64,000 nucleotides of DNA, from NCBI GenBank assembly GCA_028287395.1, contig JAQBPR010000003.1:62001-126000 (forward strand), written 5' to 3'. The translations under genes were made by a program, and so were the position numbers. The notes below the pieces were generated by a model. The model worked only from the letters and a program-made list of their open reading frames with translations. It was not told the DNA's origin and searched no databases. Below, piece after piece: positions 1-9,311 of the stretch. Position 1 is the first letter of the stretch, and each line of letters opens with the position of its first letter. The stretch is from Bacilli bacterium. GTDB taxonomy: Bacteria > Bacillota > Bacilli > Paenibacillales > NBRC-103111.

Positions 1-1815
1 CTCTTCGGCATCAAATATACCCGTATGCATTAAATCATCCATTTGCAGCGAAGAATGTGCCATGATCGCCTGATTCCAATCTCCCAAGATGGTTAACTTA
101 CTGCCCGGAAACAATCTTTTAATAAATTGGTACTGAAAAACGGAATAATCTTGTGCTTCATCGATCATTACATATTTAACAGCAGTATAAGAATGAAAGC
201 CTTCAATCAATTCCTTTAAAAACAATAGCGGTGAAGCATCTTCATAAGGAATTTCAGATTTATTTAGGCGTTCAATGGTTTGTACACAGACCCCTTCCCA
301 ATCTTCTGGCTGTTCCGCTCCATTAGAAACAAGCGAGAACAATTCCTGTTCCGTAAATAATTGTTTATAAATCGCAGTGTAGTCAATAAATTGTAACAAT
401 TTTACTTTTGTCCGCAGCGAACGGAAATGTTCACGCACTACCCTCCGACCAAGCAAATGTTTTTCTTGTGCAAAATCATCGAAGCTTTCATCATCCTTGT
501 TTTTGTGCCTTAAATCGATATGCGCTTGTTGGTAATCGTCTTTGTCTAAAAGCTCTATTTCATCCTCTACCCATGGTTGGTTGACTTCCTCTTTCTCAAG
601 CTGAACAATTAGCTGTGCAAGCCATTTTTGCAGCGACTCCAACCGATTCGTTAGTTTCATCGATAAATCAGCACTATAAAATTGTTTAGCAATTTGTTCT
701 TTGGAGATAAGCACTCTATTACGAAATAGAAAATCTTCAAAAAACATTCCTTGCAGTTCAAGAAACTGCTTATAATTTTCAATCACTCGAAAAAAGGCTA
801 AAGAGGCTTTATAATGTATCCCCTTCATTCTCGAGGCATATCCCTGTATATTATATGAGGTTAAAATATATTCGAGTTGACTATAAGCATCCTCAACTTG
901 CAAGTTAGAGCTTAAACGATAATCCAAATATTCCTGAAAGGTGGTCTGCTGCATGTTTGCTTCCCCAAGCTCAGGTAAAACGGTGGAAATATAGCTGTTA
1001 AATAGGGGATTTGGCGAAAATAAAAGCATTTGATCCGAAGTAAGCCAGTTTCTATGCTTGTAAAGTAAATAAGCAATGCGTTGTAAAGCCGCGGATGTTT
1101 TCCCACTTCCAGCTGCACCCTGAACGAGTAGAACACGACTGCGATCATCGCGAATTAATTTGTTTTGGTCCTTTTGTATGGTCGCAACAATACTTCTCAT
1201 TTGCACATCCGCGGTTTTACCCAAAACCTGCTTTAAGATCTCATCGCCGATTGCCTCACCCGTATCGAACATGGATATCATTTCACCGTTGCGAATCACA
1301 AATTGCCTTTTTAAATGAAGTACCCCTGATACTTGACCTTCGGGTGCAGTGTAAGCAGCAGGACCTGGCGAATGATCATAAAACAAGCTTGAAATCGGCG
1401 CACGCCAATCGTAAACTAAATAATCCAGTGTGGCTTCATCTAAGAAAGAAACGATGCCAATATAGAGCGAATCCGTTGTATTCATATTATTTTCAGAAAA
1501 ATCAATCCTTGCAAAATAAGGGGATTGTTGAAGTCGTCTATAATTCATTAGCAGCTTTTGCTTGCTTTTTTGATTTCTTTCCCGTTCGGCAAGTAAATTA
1601 GATTGCTGTTGAATGCTTGCCTTTGTTTCTAAAACATCATCCTGATGTGAAAAATTAACCGTTACATCATCCCAGAAATGTTTGCGTAATTCAATTACAT
1701 TTTCTGTTATTAGACCCACATCTTCTGCCAAAACATGCAGCTTATCTTCAATACGGGAAACGACAAAATCTAAACGAGTCTCCTCTAATTGCTGTTCGAT
1801 TCCTTCGATTTTCAT
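1..1815 (-). CDS. helD: HelD-type helicase, RNA polymerase recycling factor (3' end beyond window)
   Basis: Superfamily-1 (UvrD/Rep-like) ATPase of the HelD family, which in Firmicutes binds RNA polymerase and removes it from nucleic acid. My translation from the ATG at 1815 gives about 605 residues to the window edge without a stop. A long charged N-terminal region (about the first 110 residues, the HelD coiled-coil arm) comes before the helicase core. Walker A GAAGSGKT is near residue 232 and the Walker B-like DEAQDYS near residue 550. GAGGAGT lies just upstream of the ATG. A sigma-A-like promoter is at 1932-1960. The gene stands where rimP-nusA usually follows polC in Bacillales. The C-terminal part lies outside the window. 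Family assignment rests on the N-terminal arm plus the helicase motifs; a generic UvrD-like helicase is the less likely alternative. Confidence 0.87.
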   Translation of the reverse strand, partial: MKIEGIEQQLEETRLDFVVSRIEDKLHVLAEDVGLITENVIELRKHFWDDVTVNFSHQDDVLETKASIQQQSNLLAERERNQKSKQKLLMNYRRLQQSPYFARIDFSENNMNTTDSLYIGIVSFLDEATLDYLVYDWRAPISSLFYDHSPGPAAYTAPEGQVSGVLHLKRQFVIRNGEMISMFDTGEAIGDEILKQVLGKTADVQMRSIVATIQKDQNKLIRDDRSRVLLVQGAAGSGKTSAALQRIAYLLYKHRNWLTSDQMLLFSPNPLFNSYISTVLPELGEANMQQTTFQEYLDYRLSSNLQVEDAYSQLEYILTSYNIQGYASRMKGIHYKASLAFFRVIENYKQFLELQGMFFEDFLFRNRVLISKEQIAKQFYSADLSMKLTNRLESLQKWLAQLIVQLEKEEVNQPWVEDEIELLDKDDYQQAHIDLRHKNKDDESFDDFAQEKHLLGRRVVREHFRSLRTKVKLLQFIDYTAIYKQLFTEQELFSLVSNGAEQPEDWEGVCVQTIERLNKSEIPYEDASPLLFLKELIEGFHSYTAVKYVMIDEAQDYSVFQYQFIKRLFPGSKLTILGDWNQAIMAHSSLQMDDLMHTGIFDAEE

Positions 1816-1852
1816 GGAGTCACTCCTCTTCAAATAATGAATTACCTATCCT

Positions 1853-1881
1853 TTGACAATCAGAAAAATAAATGATATAAT
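1853..1881 (+). promoter_or_regulatory. Perfect-consensus sigma-A promoter on the plus strand
   Basis: TTGACA (1853-1858), a 17-nt spacer and TATAAT (1876-1881) match the sigma-A consensus at all twelve positions. It points away from helD, into the helD-polC gap, and no plus-strand gene lies downstream. The nearest downstream signal is the terminator at 1967-1998. Confidence 0.6.
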
Positions 1882-1931
1882 AGAATTGGATATATTTATT
1901 CGATTATATATATTTTTCCAACGATCATTTC

Positions 1932-1960
1932 ATTGTACTATGACTTCTTATAGGTTGCAA
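1932..1960 (-). promoter_or_regulatory. Candidate sigma-A promoter of helD
   Basis: On the minus strand TTGCAA (1955-1960) is separated by 17 nt from TACAAT (1932-1937), about 115 nt before the helD start codon. Spacing is ideal and both hexamers are close to consensus. It lies just downstream of the polC terminator, so helD would be transcribed independently of polC. Confidence 0.5.
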
Positions 1961-1966
1961 CATAAA

Positions 1967-1998
1967 CAAAAAACTCTGGATAATTCCAGAGTTTTTTG
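1967..1998. terminator. Bidirectional Rho-independent terminator (polC / predicted sRNA)
   Basis: Perfect 8-bp stem ACTCTGGA / TCCAGAGT with a TAAT loop, flanked by A-runs and T-runs that extend the pairing. It reads as a terminator on both strands: for polC on the minus strand and for the predicted small RNA on the plus strand. Confidence 0.85.
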
Positions 1999-2014
1999 TT
2001 TGTCAGGCACTCTT

Positions 2015-5000
2015 TTAAAATAACGAAAGCTGGTTCGATTCCGGCATTCCACGAAAGCAGCCTAATGAATTTAACAGCTCAATCACGGTCTTTGAAACCT
2101 TCGATTTTTGTTGAAAATCTTCAACGGAAAGAAAGTCTCCTTCGTCCTTGGCAACAGCAATTAATTTGGCTGCATTGTCACCCACACCCTGCACGGCAGA
2201 AAAAGGTGGGATTAAGCAATCACCCTCAATAACAAACTTAAGCGCATCGGATTTATAAATATCGATCGACTTGAAGCTGAGCTTTCGAGCGGTCATTTCC
2301 AAGCCCAATTCTAAAATCGAGATCATCGCTTTTTCTTTCGTCGTTGCTTGGAAGCCTTTTCCTTCAATTTCATTTAATTTTTTAAGAATGGCATCGTAAC
2401 CTTGGCAAAATACCTCAACATCAAAATCTGCGGCCCTCACCGTAAAATAAGTCGCATAGTAAGCAATCGGATGATAGACCTTAAAATAAGCGATCCGCAC
2501 TGCGGAGATAACATAGGCGGCAGCATGCGCTTTTGGAAACATATATTGAATTAAATCACAAGAATCAATATACCATTGCGGCACCTTGTGCTTTTTCATA
2601 TCGTCTCTCCATTCTGCCGTTAACCCTTTCCCTTTACGCACGCTTTCCGTTATTTTAAACGCCAAGCTCGCATCCATTCCGGCTTTGTAAATCAAATAAA
2701 GCATAATATCATCCCGGCAGCCAATCACTGTTTTAATATCGCATGTTCCTTTGCGAATTAGTTCTTGCGCATTGCCCAGCCAAACACCTGTACCATGTGA
2801 GAGTCCAGATATTTGTAATAAATCGGCAAAGGAGGCCGGTTGTGTTTCCTGCAGCATTTGGCGAACAAATTTTGTCCCCATTTCTGGAACACCATAGGTC
2901 GCTACAGGAGTACGAATCTGTTCAGGCTTCACATCAATGGCATCCGTAGAATTGAAAATACTCATGACCTTGCTATCATTCATCGGAATCGTTGTTGGAT
3001 CAATGCCCGTTAAATCCTGAAGCATTCGCATCATGGTTGGATCATCATGACCTAATATATCGAGTTTAAGTAAATTTTCGTCAAAAGCATGATAATCAAA
3101 ATGGGTTGTTTTCCATTCAGAGCTTTGATCGTCCGCCGGGAATTGAACGGGTGTGATTTCTTCCACATCCATATAATCAGGAACAACAACGATTCCGCCG
3201 GGATGCTGACCTGTGCTGCGTTTGACCCCAGTGCAGCCGGAAGCAAGCCGATTTAATTCCGCATTACGCCAGCTTTTCCCTTTATCCTCTTCATACTTTT
3301 TCACAAAGCCAAACGCTGTTTTATCCGCCACTGTGCCAATCGTTCCTGCACGAAATACATTTTTCTCACCAAAAAGCACTTTGGTATAATTATGCGCTTC
3401 AGCTTGATATTCTCCAGAAAAATTCAAATCAATATCGGGAACTTTATCGCCCTTGAAGCCAAGAAAGGTTTCAAAGGGAATATCTTGCCCTTCTCCGCGC
3501 AAATGGTTGCTGCAAACCGGACAAACCTTATTGGGCAAATCGAATCCACTCGGAATACGTCCGTCTGTAAAAAACTCGCTAAATTTACATGAAGCACAAG
3601 TATAATGCGGCGGCAGCGGATTCACCTCAGATATACCCAGCATTGTGGCCACAAAGGAAGACCCTACAGAACCACGTGATCCAACCAGATAGCCATCTTC
3701 ATTTGATTTCTTTACAAGTCGCTCGGAAATAAGATAGTTGGCAGAAAAACCATATTGAATGATCGGATTAAGCTCTTTTTCTAAACGCAGCACGACAATT
3801 TCAGGTAATTCTGAGCCGTAAATTTTTCTAGCCGTTTCATAGCAAGTGTTGCGAATTTCATCATCGGCTCCTTCGATAATCGGTGAAAACAAACCATTAT
3901 CCGTCGGTCCGCCTTTTTTCGGGAATAGAGAGATTTCTTCAAATTGATCGGCTAATTCGTTTGTATTCGTAACCACGACTTCGCGTGCTTTGGTCTCGCC
4001 AAGAAATTGAAATTCGCGGATCATTTCATCTGTAGTGCGAAAATGAACGTCTGGCTTGTTCAACTCTTTTAAGGGACTGAAACCTGTAATTCCAAAAATC
4101 GTAATATCGCGATTCATCTTATCTCGTGGGTTAAGATAATGCACATTGCCCGTAGCGATAACGGGTTTATTATATTTGATACCGATATCACAAATACGAC
4201 GAATGGTCAGTTCAAGATGTTCGCGACTGCTTACCAACCCTTTATCGACAAGATGCATATAAAGTCCGATCGGTTGAATCTCCAAGACATCATAGAATTC
4301 AGCGACCTGCTCAGCCTCTTCCAATGATTTATTTAAGACTGCTTCAAAAAATTCACCCTTCTCACAACCTGAAGCAATGAGCAATCCTTCTCTCATTTGA
4401 ATCAATTTGCTTTTGGGTATCGTTGCCACTTTATTGTAGTGCTCTGTATGAGAGATCGAGATCAGTTTAAATAAATTCTTTTTACCGACGGCATTTTTCG
4501 CATAGATACAACAATGAAAAGGACGCGTATTGCGCAAATCAATCCCTGCATAGTTATTTAATTCACTGAGAAAGCGAATATTGCGATCCGCTGTTTCTTT
4601 AATCAATTGATATAAAATATGGCCTAGTGCTTCTGCATCCGCAATCGCTCGATGGTGGTTATCCAAGCTAATTTTAAACTTGTCTGCAAGCGTATTAAGA
4701 CGATGATTTTTCATACCGGGAAAAAGAAACCGCGCGAGCTCCAGTGTATCCAATACCGGATTTAAACATTCCGGAATACCTAAAGTTTTGCAATTGGCTT
4801 GTATAAAGCCCATATCAAATCTAGCATTATGTGCCACCAATACGGAATCACCGATGAAATCAACAAACTGCGGCAAAACCGTTTCAATATCGGGAGCATC
4901 TTGAACCATATCATCTGTAATGTGTGTAAGCTGCGTAATATTGTAAGGAATGCTTTCATGTGGATTGACGAAGCTGGAAAATTCACCGATCACTTTGCCT

Positions 5001-6346
5001 TCCTGCATTTTCACCCCGGCAATTTCGATTATGCGATTATTCATTACAGAGAGACCCGTAGTCTCTATATCAAATACAATATAGGTTGCGGCCTCTAAAG
5101 CTAGATGCGCTGCATTAAATACGATTGGAATTGAATCGTTTACGACATTGGCTTCCACCCCATAAATCACTTTAATTCCATGCTTTTTGCCTGCTTTATT
5201 CGCGTCCGGAAAAGACTGCACCCCACTGTGATCGGTGATTGCAATTGCTTTGTGACCCCAACGAGCCGCTGTTTTAATATATTCATCCACAGGTGTGATT
5301 CCATCCATCGTACTCATTGTGGTATGTAAATGAAACTCTACCCTCTTCTGCTCGGACTGATCCATACGTTCTTGAGGTGCTGTAACTTCATTAATATCCT
5401 GCGGAATTAACATAAGCTCCGGTGGCTGTCCAAAGCGATCATATTCAACCTTCCCGCGCACTTTAATCCATTTGCCGTTAGCAAGTAAATTATAAATCTT
5501 TAAATCTTCTTTTCCTTTAATGAAAGCTTTAATCATTAGAGAATCACTAAAATCGGTCACATAAAATTGATAGAGTGTTGTTCCGGTTTTTAAAATCTTC
5601 ACTTCAAGTCCAAAGACCATGCCTTGCAATGTGATCTTCTTCTCTTCCTCGACAATCTCTTGAATAGGTACCGGAATATCCTTTATCTCATAACCTACCA
5701 TTAATTTCAAATCTTCGCCCGCAGCTTGTGCAGCTTCTACTTCTTTTTCCATCGATGTGACGATGCTTTGCGATACGATTTTCTCTTCCTGCTCAATTTG
5801 TTGCGCAAAAAGTTCATATTCTGCTTCATTCGACTCGCTGACTGTAAAACGAATTGTAAGCTCCCTTGCGAAAAAATCGCGAAAATAGCGTTGAATCCAT
5901 AGATCCAAGCTTTTTTTCTTTGCAAGATCCATGCCAATTTGATCCAGCATGCTTAATGTCACAGCTTCTCCATTGACCTCAATTTTCGCTTTACTTAGCC
6001 AGCCATTTACGGAAGCTACTTCACCTTGAATCCATTCATTGCACAGCCCCCAATATGCTTCTACCAAAGCCTTTCCGGGAACATCAGCAGAGTCATACTG
6101 CATGACAAAATCAATCTGTGCAATATGCACAAATTTTTCACGAACCTTTTGACAAAATGCTTGGTATATATCCTGCGGAAGGATCTGTTTTTTTGCGATA
6201 AAAAAGCTCCATTGACTATTTTTGCGACTTACCTCGACTCGATCTATATAACCTTCTGCAAAAAATCCATCTATGACATTCAGAGGAATTTCTGCTTGCT
6301 TCAATAACAGTTCAAACCGATGCCTTTTTTCAGTCAACTTACTCAT
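2015..6346 (-). CDS. polC: DNA polymerase III alpha subunit, Gram-positive PolC type
   Basis: Replicative DNA polymerase with built-in 3'-5' proofreading exonuclease; 1443 residues, the usual PolC length. An N-terminal and OB-fold region is followed by a PHP domain (HLHTTMSTMDG near residue 337), which is split by a DEDDh exonuclease starting at VFDIETTGLS near residue 419. A zinc-binding stretch (CASC ... CPVC) lies near residue 917 and the polymerase catalytic region (PDIDLNFSGE) near residue 970. The start at 6346 is chosen because AGGGGGAAG precedes that ATG; an in-frame upstream start at 6388 would lie inside the proS terminator. It follows proS as in B. subtilis and ends at a strong terminator. 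Confidence 0.97.
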   Translation of the reverse strand: MSKLTEKRHRFELLLKQAEIPLNVIDGFFAEGYIDRVEVSRKNSQWSFFIAKKQILPQDIYQAFCQKVREKFVHIAQIDFVMQYDSADVPGKALVEAYWGLCNEWIQGEVASVNGWLSKAKIEVNGEAVTLSMLDQIGMDLAKKKSLDLWIQRYFRDFFARELTIRFTVSESNEAEYELFAQQIEQEEKIVSQSIVTSMEKEVEAAQAAGEDLKLMVGYEIKDIPVPIQEIVEEEKKITLQGMVFGLEVKILKTGTTLYQFYVTDFSDSLMIKAFIKGKEDLKIYNLLANGKWIKVRGKVEYDRFGQPPELMLIPQDINEVTAPQERMDQSEQKRVEFHLHTTMSTMDGITPVDEYIKTAARWGHKAIAITDHSGVQSFPDANKAGKKHGIKVIYGVEANVVNDSIPIVFNAAHLALEAATYIVFDIETTGLSVMNNRIIEIAGVKMQEGKVIGEFSSFVNPHESIPYNITQLTHITDDMVQDAPDIETVLPQFVDFIGDSVLVAHNARFDMGFIQANCKTLGIPECLNPVLDTLELARFLFPGMKNHRLNTLADKFKISLDNHHRAIADAEALGHILYQLIKETADRNIRFLSELNNYAGIDLRNTRPFHCCIYAKNAVGKKNLFKLISISHTEHYNKVATIPKSKLIQMREGLLIASGCEKGEFFEAVLNKSLEEAEQVAEFYDVLEIQPIGLYMHLVDKGLVSSREHLELTIRRICDIGIKYNKPVIATGNVHYLNPRDKMNRDITIFGITGFSPLKELNKPDVHFRTTDEMIREFQFLGETKAREVVVTNTNELADQFEEISLFPKKGGPTDNGLFSPIIEGADDEIRNTCYETARKIYGSELPEIVVLRLEKELNPIIQYGFSANYLISERLVKKSNEDGYLVGSRGSVGSSFVATMLGISEVNPLPPHYTCASCKFSEFFTDGRIPSGFDLPNKVCPVCSNHLRGEGQDIPFETFLGFKGDKVPDIDLNFSGEYQAEAHNYTKVLFGEKNVFRAGTIGTVADKTAFGFVKKYEEDKGKSWRNAELNRLASGCTGVKRSTGQHPGGIVVVPDYMDVEEITPVQFPADDQSSEWKTTHFDYHAFDENLLKLDILGHDDPTMMRMLQDLTGIDPTTIPMNDSKVMSIFNSTDAIDVKPEQIRTPVATYGVPEMGTKFVRQMLQETQPASFADLLQISGLSHGTGVWLGNAQELIRKGTCDIKTVIGCRDDIMLYLIYKAGMDASLAFKITESVRKGKGLTAEWRDDMKKHKVPQWYIDSCDLIQYMFPKAHAAAYVISAVRIAYFKVYHPIAYYATYFTVRAADFDVEVFCQGYDAILKKLNEIEGKGFQATTKEKAMISILELGLEMTARKLSFKSIDIYKSDALKFVIEGDCLIPPFSAVQGVGDNAAKLIAVAKDEGDFLSVEDFQQKSKVSKTVIELLNSLGCFRGMPESNQLSLF

Positions 6347-6371
6347 TGTCTTCCCCCTAAGAAAAACTAAC

Positions 6372-6413
6372 AAAAAATGAAAGGGCAATGGAATTATTCA
6401 TCCGCTGCCCTTC
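6372..6413 (-). terminator. Terminator after proS
   Basis: On the minus strand AAGGGCA pairs with TGCCCTT around an 18-20 nt loop containing a further GGA/TCC pairing, followed by CATTTTTTG. It lies between the proS stop and the polC ribosome binding site. Confidence 0.6.
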
Positions 6414-6471
6414 TATTATACATGGATAAACGGCTTACGTCGTCTATACAAAAACAAATCGAGTTTACTAA

Positions 6472-7929
6472 TTAATAGGCTCTACCAAAAATAACACTAT
6501 GTTCCGAAGCTTCACCGCAAACAAGACAGTGTGTTTTATGCTCCGCAGGTGAGAATGGGATGTTCCGACTTGTAGCACCCGTTTCCTCCTTTACCTGTGC
6601 TTCACAAGCGGCTGAACCACACCAGCCTGCTAAGACAAATCCGCGCCTTTTTTCTAAAAACTGATTCATTTGTTCCAGAGTATCAACAGAGCTATAATTT
6701 TCATCACGGAATTGCTTCGCTTTCGCAAACATATCCTTTTGAATCTCTACCAGCATTTGTTGAACTTCATGGACCAAATTCTCTTGCAGCACGATTTTTT
6801 TCTCTCCGCTGATACGTGAAACAAGGACAATTTGTCCATTTTCCATATCCCTTGGCCCAAGCTCTGCTCGGATAGGAATTCCGCGCATTTCATATTCATT
6901 AAATTTCCAGCCAGGAGTTACATCGGACCGATCATCCGTTTTGACACGAATTCCGGCTTGCTTCAATTGGGCGAATAATTCATTTGTTTTGCCTATAACC
7001 AATTCTCGCGATTTTGGAGGACCGATGGGGATCATCACGATCTGAGTCGGCGCAACCTTGGGCGGTATGACTAGCCCTCTATCGTCTCCATGCACCATGA
7101 TAAGCGCACCTATAAGACGAGTACTAACTCCCCAAGAGGTCGTATGGGCGAATTGATGATGGTTTTCACGATCCAAATATTTAATATCAAAAGCGACAGC
7201 AAATTTCGTGCCTAAATAATGTGATGTACCTGCTTGAACGGCCTTTCCGTCCTTCATCATCGCCTCGATGGAGTAAGTGTCAACGGCTCCCGCAAATCTC
7301 TCTGAAGCTGTTTTTTGTCCAACTATAACTGGAATGGCTAAAAAGTTCTCAACAAAGTCACGATAAATTTCAAGCATCTGCATCGTTTCTTTGCGTGCAT
7401 CCGCCTCATCTTCATGCGCTGTATGTCCTTCTTGCCATAAAAACTCGCTTGTCCGCAAAAAGGGCAGCGTGCGTTTCTCCCAACGAACCACATTTGCCCA
7501 TTGGTTAATTAGCATCGGTAAATCACGGTAGGAATTAATCCACTCTGCGTACATGTGTCCAAACATCGTTTCTGATGTCGGGCGAATAGCAAGACGTTCC
7601 TCTAGCTTCTCACCCGCTGCCTCAGTTACCCAAGGAAGCTCTGGATTAAATCCCTCAATATGATCTTTTTCTTTTTGAAAAAAGCTTTCTGGGATGAAAA
7701 GGGGGAAATAAGCATTCCGATGACCTGTTTCTTTGAAACGAGCATCCAATTCACGTTGAATATTTTCCCAAATTTCATAGCTTTCCGGTTTAAAAACGAT
7801 GCATCCTCTTACTGGCGAATAACTCATTAAATCCGCTTTCTTTATGACATCCAAATACCATTTGGAGAAATCCTCGTGCTGTGGTGTAATCTCTTTTACA
7901 AATTGCTTTTCATCCGCCAACGTAACCAC
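6472..7929 (-). CDS. proS: Prolyl-tRNA synthetase, short (archaeal/eukaryotic-like) form
   Basis: Class II synthetase charging tRNA-Pro; 485 residues. The class II core and anticodon-binding domain are present (motif 2 region with RWEKRTLPFLRTSEFLWQEG; TSETMFGHMYAEW). There is no room for the roughly 180-residue editing insertion of the about 565-residue bacterial form found in B. subtilis. The C-terminus has the extra domain of the short form, with Cys pairs (CGSAAC, CLVC) and a terminal Tyr. It starts at GTG preceded by AGAGGG, 23 nt after rseP. The genomic position is the usual one for bacterial proS, so the short form appears to have replaced the long one in place. Confidence 0.95.
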   Translation of the reverse strand: MVTLADEKQFVKEITPQHEDFSKWYLDVIKKADLMSYSPVRGCIVFKPESYEIWENIQRELDARFKETGHRNAYFPLFIPESFFQKEKDHIEGFNPELPWVTEAAGEKLEERLAIRPTSETMFGHMYAEWINSYRDLPMLINQWANVVRWEKRTLPFLRTSEFLWQEGHTAHEDEADARKETMQMLEIYRDFVENFLAIPVIVGQKTASERFAGAVDTYSIEAMMKDGKAVQAGTSHYLGTKFAVAFDIKYLDRENHHQFAHTTSWGVSTRLIGALIMVHGDDRGLVIPPKVAPTQIVMIPIGPPKSRELVIGKTNELFAQLKQAGIRVKTDDRSDVTPGWKFNEYEMRGIPIRAELGPRDMENGQIVLVSRISGEKKIVLQENLVHEVQQMLVEIQKDMFAKAKQFRDENYSSVDTLEQMNQFLEKRRGFVLAGWCGSAACEAQVKEETGATSRNIPFSPAEHKTHCLVCGEASEHSVIFGRAY

Positions 7930-7952
7930 CCAATCCCTCTATATCCGTTCCA

Positions 7953-9209
7953 CTAACCTTTGATTAAGCGGAGAATATCGTTATATGTTACCGCGATCAT
8001 GATTAACATGAGCATCGCAAAACCGATAAAATGCACCATGCTTTCTCTGTTTGGATCAACAGGTCTGCCTCTAACCGCCTCAAAACCAAGAAAAACAAGT
8101 CTGCTTCCATCCAGTGCAGGAAAAGGCAGAAGATTGAAAATACCTAAATATAAGCTTAAGATGGCTGACCATCTAATCATCGGTCCAATTCCTAAATTAG
8201 CAATTTGCGAAGTGATTTGGATCGTTCCTACAGGTCCGCTAAGTTCATCCATTTTGAATTGTCCCAAAACTAATCTTTTAAAACCGATAAAGATATTTTT
8301 TGTTGTAAAAACCATGTTGTCCCAAGCGCCGCTAACCGTTTCTTTGATCGTTGCACTTCGTGTATCTGATGTAATTTGAATGCCTACAAACGGTACACCA
8401 TTCACAATAGTTGGCGTGATATTGACTTGTTTTTGTTCCTTATTTCGCTCAATAATCCAATTCATCGGTTGATTCAGTGAATTTTTAATCAGCGAAATTA
8501 ATTTATCGTGATCCGCGCCTATTGGTTGATGATTGACTTCCAGAATGACGTCACCGGAAAGCAGTCCAGCTTTGGCGGCCGGTAAATCAGGGGTAATCGC
8601 CTCGAGCTTAACGTTGCTTGGAACGCCGCTGACCACCATAAATATTAAAAATAAAACAAAAGCAAGTAAAAAATTCATAATGGGTCCGGCAAAAATCGCT
8701 AAAGCACGCTGACCCACAGTTTTGCTGCCAAACTGGCGATTTAGCGGAGCAATTTGTGTTTCTCTTCCTTTATTAACCATCATTGCTTGGGGATGAACGG
8801 AGAATCGTACAATTTCACGATCCACATTCAGCTTCACAAATAAATCCTTTTCCAAGTCGATTTGCTCCACAATACCTTGTACAACTGAAGAACGCTGCTC
8901 TAATTGATCGGTATAAAGATGTGTCACTTCATCATGATTCATCCGCAGCGCAATGGTCTGACCTGGCTGAATCAGCACAAACTCCGGATCCTCACCAGCC
9001 ATACGAACAAATCCGCCAATGGGTAACAAACGCAATGTATATTTTGTCTCGTTCTTAATAAACGAAAAGATTTTCGGACCAAAGCCAATCGCAAATTCAC
9101 GAACTAAAATCCCGGCTCTTTTTGCAAAATAATAATGACCCCACTCATGGAGCGATACCAATACCAGGAACATCAGAACGATTTGAAAGCCAATTTGAAT
9201 CGAATGCAA
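7953..9209 (-). CDS. rseP: Site-2 membrane metalloprotease RseP/RasP
   Basis: Intramembrane zinc protease that cleaves anti-sigma factors and signal-peptide remnants. It is 418 residues from a TTG at 9209, chosen because TTAGGAGG sits 7 nt before it; the upstream in-frame ATG at 9230 lacks a site. The zinc motif HEWGH is at about residues 21-25 inside the first membrane helix. A PDZ domain is in the middle (VKLEAITPDLPAAKAGLLSGD), and the second catalytic segment NLLPFPALDG is near the C-terminus, followed by a last membrane helix. It lies between dxr and proS, as in B. subtilis. Confidence 0.95.
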   Translation of the reverse strand: MHSIQIGFQIVLMFLVLVSLHEWGHYYFAKRAGILVREFAIGFGPKIFSFIKNETKYTLRLLPIGGFVRMAGEDPEFVLIQPGQTIALRMNHDEVTHLYTDQLEQRSSVVQGIVEQIDLEKDLFVKLNVDREIVRFSVHPQAMMVNKGRETQIAPLNRQFGSKTVGQRALAIFAGPIMNFLLAFVLFLIFMVVSGVPSNVKLEAITPDLPAAKAGLLSGDVILEVNHQPIGADHDKLISLIKNSLNQPMNWIIERNKEQKQVNITPTIVNGVPFVGIQITSDTRSATIKETVSGAWDNMVFTTKNIFIGFKRLVLGQFKMDELSGPVGTIQITSQIANLGIGPMIRWSAILSLYLGIFNLLPFPALDGSRLVFLGFEAVRGRPVDPNRESMVHFIGFAMLMLIMIAVTYNDILRLIKG

Positions 9210-9311
9210 TGTAGTTCCTCCTAAATGCAAGCTATCATCCTATTTATGATATAAGATTAACATTATTCGTAACAACAATACAAGGCGACCATACACTATA
9301 CTGCATTCACT

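Larger units (their letters stand above)
1888..1998 (+). ncRNA. Predicted small RNA between helD and polC
   Basis: This is an inferred transcript from the perfect plus-strand promoter (start expected near 1888) to the hairpin and T-run ending near 1998, about 110 nt. It has no convincing ribosome binding site or conserved ORF; one ATG near 1939 opens a reading frame of under 30 codons without a Shine-Dalgarno sequence. The 5' part would be antisense to the helD leader, since the helD start site is expected near 1925. No known RNA family was recognised. Predicted from promoter and terminator only. Confidence 0.4.

Noticed and set aside
1095-1601. Plus-strand 168-codon ORF opposite helD
   Set aside because: Overlaps the conserved HelD helicase frame; no ribosome binding site or family resemblance.
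6414-6440. polC promoter with TATAAT at 6415-6420
   Set aside because: The -10 looks good, but no -35 is present and the transcript would begin at the proS terminator hairpin, making it unlikely.
7930-7952. T-box riboswitch upstream of proS
   Set aside because: Only 23 nt separate rseP from proS, too short for a T-box leader.
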